A DNA stretch of 64,000 nucleotides, from assembly GCA_003344405.1 (NCBI GenBank), contig NOWV01000080.1, positions 186,001-250,000 on the forward strand, in the 5' to 3' direction. A program made the translations under genes and the position numbers. Shown in pieces: positions 61,967-64,000 of the stretch (its first letter is position 1; the number at the start of each line of letters is the position of its first letter). The notes below the pieces were generated by a model. It saw only the letters and a program-made list of their open reading frames with translations. It did not search any database and was not told the DNA's origin. This stretch comes from Trichoplax sp. H2 (lineage: Eukaryota > Placozoa > Uniplacotomia > Trichoplacea).

Positions 61967-63240
61967 AACCCCGTTTAGCCGTAGCTAGTAAATGAGCGCA
62001 AAACATAGCCCATATACTATACTAAGTCTTGTTTCATTTTTTCTAATGACGAGTTGTATGGCTCATTCTCCTCTCGCTGTCTTATGGCCGCATGGAGACG
62101 GATGGATAGAGAAGTTGCTAAGGACAACTACAAGAACTTTGCTATTTTATCCGTGATGGCAGTCCTGCAGGTGGCCATAATTACACCTTATAATACTACG
62201 ATTAGTCACTGTTGTGTCTGCCATAACTCCTTCATCAGCCAGCCGTAGATGATCCTCCATGAGTTCCTACGGCAATGCTGTACTAGAACTACAGTAGAAC
62301 TAGAAGAGTAAAAGTCATGTTGAGATTTGCATGCTATGCATTGGATGATCATCCAATATCCTCTAAACAGGAACGATGTTTTTTTATTATTTATGCCATT
62401 CCAACGCCTGTTATTTTAACGGCTGTGTTCTATTCTAGAATAAGATCTAGTAGTGGAAATAAGAGGAGTTATGGACCAAACATGAAGACAGCAATGGCAT
62501 ATCGAAAACTGCATAAGAAAGTAGCAATACCACAGCTTAGTTATGAATACTAGAGTGTAAACTAACATCGGAGTGATATTTCAGCCCAAACTACGATCAA
62601 CGTGATCCACTATAGACTACTAGAAGAAACCTTTAGTAGTCTATAGCTTGCAGTGGTAGAAATAAAACTCAAAATTGCATGAGAAAATAGCCATTTCAGC
62701 TCGACTGGTCATCCATCTTCTTGCTGACCAACGACTATAGACCAACCCAAACATAGCTTTCAATCACATAATAAAAGCTATATCGGAAAATGATCATCTT
62801 CCATTGACTAGTTGTGCCTACTCTACTGGATCACTATAGTGGTCCAAGTCTTGTGTTCAAAATGACTGGTAGTACTATCGACATACCCAAACATAGCTTA
62901 CAGGATAATATAAAAAGGTGTAGGAGAAAAGGGTCGCCTTCGATTACCAACAGGAATAGGAACACCATCAGTCTATCTGTCCATCTTAAAGTCTATGGCA
63001 AGCTGACTGGAAAATGGCTGCAACAGCCTCGTATGCCTTATATATGTTAGACGAAGAGAATAGGTAAAGAAAAGTCCCAGTTGCAGCTGGAATTGCTATT
63101 CTATGATAGAAATAACAAGTTATTTTACACTCTGTATGAGTGATGGATAGTGTAGTTTACTTAGGACTGCTATAGCAGCCCATGTAGATGGTGTGATGAT
63201 GTACGTTGACATAAAGACTATTTTCTTGGTTGTTTTGTAG
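61967..63240. other. GC-richer interval with degenerate repeats, no complete gene
   Basis: The phrase AC-CAAACATAGCTT recurs at about 62745 and 62887, with a weaker relative near 62475, each followed by GCAAT or CAGGATAAT and AAAR-stretches, suggesting decayed tandem units. Open frames at 62054-62248, 62317-62553 and 62814-63050 overlap these and have no recognised domain. One stretch, 62084-62170 (MAAWRRMDREVAKDNYKNF, then CAG/GTGGCC), could be a first exon for the gene at 63241, but nothing links them in phase. Confidence 0.45.
62610..62646. other. Perfect 13-bp inverted repeat (hairpin)
   Basis: CTATAGACTACTA at 62610-62622 and its exact reverse complement at 62634-62646, separated by 11 bases. 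Too short for a known element; it may be a foldback remnant or an RNA hairpin. Confidence 0.7.
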
Positions 63241-63536
63241 TAGTTTAACCAAGTTGCTAACATCGTTGGACGACGAAAGTGAATCACAACTACGCCAATA
63301 TGTAGAAAGACAACTTAAAAGACTCCTTTCTCAAAGTGGATTTGTTATTACTACGCAATTAAGGTAACACTAGCCTAATAAGATTGGGCTTGAAAATGGA
63401 TAGAAAAATACTTTCAAATTCATACAGTCTATCTATTTGAAAATCACCATGACGACTCCTATGCTTACCTCAGGGAATCATCACCTACTTCCATGTGCTA
63501 CTTGTCTCTACTCGATAGCAAAGAAATAGCTTGCAA
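63241..63536 (+). CDS. Two exons of an unrecognised gene (partial)
   Basis: Exon 63241-63363 is flanked by a good acceptor (TTGTTTTGTAG) and donor (GTAACA) and reads SLTKLLTSLDDESESQL then RQYVERQLKRLLSQSGF and VITTQLR, helical and charged. Exon 63474-63536 (acceptor ACCTCAG, donor GTAAGT) joins in phase and reads RESSPTSMCYLSLLDSKEIAC. The stop-free frames and matched phases support real exons. The start is not found. A following open stretch at 63591-63780 (HPIEAIHDTADINIQF and YIRQKFIICFIDNDDEKH, ending in TAG) looks like a third, terminal exon, but the phase does not fit any acceptor I can see, so a small exon or an error may be missing. Family not recognised. Confidence 0.5.
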
Positions 63537-63774
63537 GTAAGTCTTGGAAATGATCTTATTGAAATTAACGTTAACGGTAGCCATAATAACTAGACTGCAG
63601 TATGGAATAATGATTATAATGATCATCCAATTGAGGCTATTCATGACACTGCTGATATTAATATCCAATTTTTGCCTTTTTACATTAGACAGAAATTTAT
63701 AATCTGCTTTATTGACAACGACGATGAAAAGCACTTGGATTCATATCTATTCAATTATATTCATATGAGTAACG

Positions 63775-64000
63775 TTATTTAGGATATAATCGTACATCAT
63801 ACAATTGAGCTGGTTTGCTGTTTAAGGTAGATGCAATGTGGATGCACAATCGTAGGTTCATTTTACTATCAGTGTAAACGATAGAATCTGAGTTCACCAA
63901 AAATGGATAATGTTTGTTAGTAACGTAGATACAATTAATGTTGATCTTAATGTAGACGTACATTTGCCTCAGTAGCATTGTAAAGGATATGATCTCAGTG
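63775..64000 (-). CDS. Possible 3' end of a minus-strand gene running off the window
   Basis: An open frame enters from the right edge and stops at 63775. It reads IISFTMLLRQMYVYI, NCIYVTNKHYPFLVNSD and NLRLCIHIASTLNSKPAQL, ending DVRLYPK. Composition is protein-like and it stays open for about 74 codons. An AATAAA on the minus strand at about 63710-63715 follows the stop. It faces the plus-strand gene at 63241 tail to tail and their ends may overlap. No family recognised; chance cannot be excluded. Confidence 0.35.
   Translation of the reverse strand, partial: TEIISFTMLLRQMYVYIKININCIYVTNKHYPFLVNSDSIVYTDSKMNLRLCIHIASTLNSKPAQLYDVRLYPK

Noticed and set aside
1-64000. CRISPR array, tRNA or rRNA genes, transposase or reverse transcriptase
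   Set aside because: No regular spaced repeats, no cloverleaf-forming or rRNA-like sequence and no transposon protein motif seen; the window is eukaryotic.

Overview
This is a eukaryotic nuclear window, AT-rich (roughly two thirds A+T), with small spliced exons, GT-AG introns that are often short, and metazoan gene families. The genes I can name are an animal-type ciliary kinesin of the KIF19 branch of kinesin-8, the splicing factor PHF5A, and three D-amino-acid/D-aspartate oxidases. Compact AT-rich genes, many small tandem duplications and the absence of recognisable transposons make an early-branching invertebrate such as a placozoan (Trichoplax/Hoilungia type) the best guess. That taxonomic call is inference from style, not from a search.

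Layout. 1-3950 holds no gene I can support. 3950-8830 is an old tandem duplication of about 2.7 kb. Each unit carries one intronless gene (4274-4822 and 6924-7466) for an unrecognised ~180-residue protein ending in a cysteine cluster plus CaaX box. A third copy of this family lies inverted and broken at about 11301-11661. 13807-26969 is one minus-strand kinesin gene of at least 19 exons with a 5.7 kb first intron. 26970-36230 is a long gene-poor stretch with a 400 bp tandem duplication and one GC-richer island. 36646-39324, 42087-45734 and 47376-50400 are three plus-strand flavin oxidase genes in tandem, each with ten exons and identical intron phases. 53.1-55.3 kb is a degenerate tandem array of ~175-250 bp units. 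56893-57118 is a possible two-exon microprotein gene. 60029-61829 (minus) is a complete 110-residue PHF5A. 63241 onward holds exons of an unrecognised plus-strand gene, and a minus-strand reading frame runs off the right edge.

How it fits together. The oxidases would deaminate D-amino acids, probably in peroxisomes: two of the three end in a PTS1-like tripeptide (CKL, SKL) and the middle one ends in STL. The kinesin is a predicted ciliary-tip length regulator and PHF5A is a core SF3b subunit; nothing suggests these neighbours share a pathway. The strongest structural theme is tandem duplication at every scale: gene families, a 2.7 kb segment, terminal exons, and short intronic arrays that start exactly on splice sites in three unrelated genes (kinesin 3x74 bp identical, oxidase B 5x~118 bp, PHF5A 4x~145 bp). 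I saw no tRNA, rRNA, CRISPR, viral or intact transposon sequence.
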